Positions 13,217 to 15,206 of a stretch of 15,206 nt of DNA are shown in pieces. The translations under genes were made by a program, and so were the position numbers. Where the stretch lies: positions 1 to 15,206 of the forward strand of contig JACKQC010000037.1 in the NCBI GenBank assembly GCA_024233085.1, given 5' to 3'. This stretch comes from Akkermansiaceae bacterium (GTDB lineage Bacteria; Verrucomicrobiota; Verrucomicrobiia; Verrucomicrobiales; DEV007). Below the pieces are notes generated by a model. It was not told the DNA's origin. It saw only the letters and a program-made list of their open reading frames with translations, and made no database searches. Within the stretch, counting starts at the first letter, position 1. Each line of letters begins with the position of its first letter.

Positions 13217-14788
13217 TCATTCGAGGATTCGAATGAGGCGTTTGCCGCCGTGCGGGCGGCCGTAGGCGTCGGTGGCCTCGACTTCGATGAGCCGCGGTCC
13301 CGCCTTGAGGCCGGCGGGCAGGGCGGTCTTCCACAAATGGCCCGACGGAACGGGCGCGTTGAGCGGGCTTGCCGAATCGGGCTGGGCGGCCATTTCGCGT
13401 TCGCGAATCTCGACATAGTAGGGATCGGGTTCGAGGACCTTCTCCAGGGCGATCCACTCTCCTTGGCCGTCGATCCGCATTTTGACGACGGACTTTTCCG
13501 AGCCATTGAAAACGTTGACATGCACGAAGGTTTCCGGCGCGGCGGCGGCGCTGATTTCATCGGGGGCGTGGATGCTGAGTTGGTAGTCGGCGGGCTGGCG
13601 CGCGGCCTTGAAATCGAGTGTGTGGCGGGTGCCGTCGAAGGTGATGATCGAGTAGCCGTTTGGCGCGCCGTCGCGCATGGTGGCGTGGGGAATGCCGACT
13701 TCGTCCTTCGCGCCTTTCCACCAGGTGCCACAGACGGTGACATTGACGATGTGATGATGCGGTTCCTCGCCCCGCCATCCGTCCTCGCGGGTGATGTACT
13801 GATGGGCCTGCCAGTGGGTGTGGCCGGAGATGGAAATGCAGTGCGGGCGCCTCTCGATGAGACGGTACAGCTCCGTGCGGTTTTCCATTTCGGTCAGCGG
13901 AATGTGCATCATCAGGACGACGAGTTTTTCGTCCGGCACGAGGGCGAGGTCGTTTTTGACAAAGGCCAACTGGATGGCGTCGAGTCCGCCGCGGTAGGTG
14001 CGTTTGCCGGCGGCGTTGGTGACGCCCCACTCGACGTCGTCGAGCACGACGAAATGCACAGGACCGTGGTCGAAGCTGTAATAGTTGGGACCAAAATAGC
14101 GGTGAAAGGTCTCGTCGGAGTCGCGATCGTCGGGTGATTCGAAATTGAGGTCGTGATTGCCGATCACATTGTACCAAGGGACGCCAATCAGAGCGATATT
14201 GGCGTTCTCGGGCTCGAAGAGTTCGAGTTTGTCGAACATGATGTCGCCGAGAGTCACGCCGAATTGCGCGTCAGTGCCTATCAATTCGGCGATGACGTCA
14301 TGGGCGATGTAGTCGATCTGCTCCAGACTGTTCGGCTGCGGATCGCCAAAGAGGATGGCCGTGAACTTGGGCGGTTCCTCGGCCGGACGAAGGGCGAAAT
14401 CGATCGACTCCGGCAGCGGACCGGTGGGTGCGACGCCGGGATAGCGGAAATTCGCCGGCGAGCCCTTCGGCTTATGAATGTAATAAAAACGCGGAAGCCG
14501 GTTCCGGTCGGCCGGCGTCGCCCAGCCGGAGGGCTTGATCACGAAAAGGATGGTGTCCTCGGCGACGGGAAGCGACCAGCGGCCCTCGGCGTCGGTGGCG
14601 ACGATCTCCTGCTGGTTCGACACGTGGACGCCGGGCAGGCCGGGTTCCCCGGGGTCGCGGCGGCCGTTTCCGTTCCGATCGTGAAACACCACGCCGGTCG
14701 CCGTCTCGGCGCGCAGAACGCCGGCGGAACCGGATATGACCAGCACGAAAAGCCAAAGAAACAGAGACAGGGAGTTGGTGATTTTCAT
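13217..14788 (-). CDS. Exported calcineurin-like phosphoesterase with N- and C-terminal accessory domains
   Basis: This 523-residue protein has a signal peptide (about 1-27, core LFLWLFVLVISGSAG, cut near LRA-ET). An SdrD_B/carboxypeptidase-regulatory-like beta domain (about 30-135) follows, with GVVFHDRNGNGRRDPGEPG and the GRWSLP strand. The metallophosphatase core (about 143-330) contains all expected metal motifs: GDPQ 148-151, GDIMFD 181-186, GNHD 210-213, MMHIP 293-297 and GHTH 322-325. A C-terminal beta domain (about 345-523) completes the MetallophosN-Metallophos-MetallophosC arrangement known from environmental bacteria. It likely acts outside the cytoplasm on a phosphoester or phosphodiester; the substrate is unknown. 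The frame extends upstream to 14905, but the signal peptide supports ATG 14788. It is divergent from the glycosidase gene at 14941 and converges on the cyclase gene. Confidence 0.9.
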   Translation of the reverse strand: MKITNSLSLFLWLFVLVISGSAGVLRAETATGVVFHDRNGNGRRDPGEPGLPGVHVSNQQEIVATDAEGRWSLPVAEDTILFVIKPSGWATPADRNRLPRFYYIHKPKGSPANFRYPGVAPTGPLPESIDFALRPAEEPPKFTAILFGDPQPNSLEQIDYIAHDVIAELIGTDAQFGVTLGDIMFDKLELFEPENANIALIGVPWYNVIGNHDLNFESPDDRDSDETFHRYFGPNYYSFDHGPVHFVVLDDVEWGVTNAAGKRTYRGGLDAIQLAFVKNDLALVPDEKLVVLMMHIPLTEMENRTELYRLIERRPHCISISGHTHWQAHQYITREDGWRGEEPHHHIVNVTVCGTWWKGAKDEVGIPHATMRDGAPNGYSIITFDGTRHTLDFKAARQPADYQLSIHAPDEISAAAAPETFVHVNVFNGSEKSVVKMRIDGQGEWIALEKVLEPDPYYVEIREREMAAQPDSASPLNAPVPSGHLWKTALPAGLKAGPRLIEVEATDAYGRPHGGKRLIRILE

Positions 14789-14940
14789 GATCGAGCGCCG
14801 CATTACTGGCGGTCCGACGGGACTTTGGCAAGCGCGAGGGATGGCCGAAACGCGCCCGATTCGATCCATTCGGGCTCGGTCCGCGGGACGCCCGCCGATG
14901 GACATCGGACCCGCTCTGGGGCAAGCTGCCCGACCGATTC
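14789..14940. promoter_or_regulatory. Divergent spacer between phosphoesterase and glycosidase genes
   Basis: These 152 bases separate two start codons that point away from each other, so promoters for both genes should lie here. The stretch is GC-rich, and I could not find a sigma70-like box pair or a Shine-Dalgarno sequence for either gene. Confidence 0.35.
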
Positions 14941-15206
14941 ATGATTTCCGCGACACCCGCCCGATTCCTCGTCCGCCTGACCGTGGTGTTCGGCCTTTCG
15001 CTGCCGGGCCCGATCGGGACCGCGGCGGAGCGTCCTCCCGTCCTCGCCCACACCATGCCGTGGTACGCGTCGAAACCGGTCAGCGGCGCCTGGGGCTGGC
15101 ATTGGACGATGGACCGGTTCGACCCCGACACGATCCGGCCCGACGGACGGCGCGAGGCGGCCTCGCACGACGAACCGCTGATCGGGCTCTACGATTCGGG
15201 AGATCC
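14941..15206 (+). CDS. GH71/GH99-like exported protein, 3' end outside the window
   Basis: A plus-strand frame opens at ATG 14941 and runs without a stop to the window edge, giving 88 codons. The first 28 or so residues form a signal peptide (RFLVRLTVVFGLSLPGP, cut near GTAA-ER). Immediately after comes VLAHTMPWYASKPVSGAWGWHWTM, then FDPDTIRPDGRREAASHDEPLIGLYDSGD. This order is the start of the GH71/GH99-like barrel found in many Verrucomicrobia and Planctomycetes proteins, where it reads roughly as HYMPWY...WGWHWTM...FDP...G.R.IAS..YPLIGPYDSGDP. Known relatives are endo-acting alpha-glycosidases, but the catalytic residues of this protein lie beyond the edge. It is divergent from the phosphoesterase. 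Confidence 0.82.
   Translation, partial: MISATPARFLVRLTVVFGLSLPGPIGTAAERPPVLAHTMPWYASKPVSGAWGWHWTMDRFDPDTIRPDGRREAASHDEPLIGLYDSGD

Noticed and set aside
13217..14905. Longer N-terminus of the phosphoesterase (39 extra residues)
   Set aside because: The added residues are not membrane-like and would place the signal peptide inside the protein. ATG 14788 puts the signal peptide at the N-terminus.
1..15206. CRISPR arrays, tRNA or rRNA genes, insertion sequences, riboswitches
   Set aside because: Reading both strands I saw no regularly spaced direct repeats of CRISPR size, no tRNA cloverleaf, no transposase-like protein and no riboswitch core that I could recognise.

Overview
The window is GC-rich, close to two thirds G+C or more by eye outside one dip, and shows few Shine-Dalgarno sequences. 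Its gene families are a COG4091-type oxidoreductase with a SAF domain, an exported MauG-type peroxidase, DUF3592 proteins, a CHASE2 cyclase, an exported calcineurin-like phosphoesterase and a GH71/GH99-like secreted protein. Short G/T-rich repeats sit in several spacers. Together these suggest an environmental member of the Planctomycetota-Verrucomicrobiota-Lentisphaerota group, most likely Verrucomicrobiota. No rRNA, tRNA or other taxonomic marker is present, so this is inference.

Layout from left to right. Bases 1-240 are an intergenic edge with a heptamer tandem repeat. Bases 241-4376 hold three minus-strand genes read right to left: a SAF-domain oxidoreductase, a TylC3/TcaB9-type sugar C-methyltransferase and a polytopic GT-C-like glycosyltransferase. 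They look like a small cassette that makes or attaches a modified sugar. Bases 4377-6072 are visibly poorer in GC. They carry a MazF/PemK toxin with its antitoxin and a HEAT-like hypothetical gene, which fits an acquired patch. Bases 6073-8340 hold two minus-strand genes: a stand-alone arrestin-like beta-sandwich protein and a larger membrane protein with two DUF3592 units and an arrestin-like C-terminus.

Bases 8411-9523 contain a diheme cytochrome c peroxidase gene (minus) with a clear intrinsic terminator and a good sigma70-like promoter. Divergent to it, on the plus strand, are a YeiH-type membrane transporter and, 18 bases later, a CHASE2 class III nucleotide cyclase whose residues predict ATP as substrate (to 13064). 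A convergent spacer (13065-13216) is full of hairpins and repeat words. It separates the cyclase from an exported calcineurin-like phosphoesterase on the minus strand (13217-14788). The window closes on the 5' part of an exported GH71/GH99-like glycosidase reading off the right edge (14941 onward).

I did not find a single large new defence or biosynthetic system. The most interesting items are the DUF3592/arrestin gene pair, the low-GC island with its unexplained HEAT gene, the transporter-cyclase pair, and a family of short repeat words that recurs in spacers and has apparently been read into the end of one gene.
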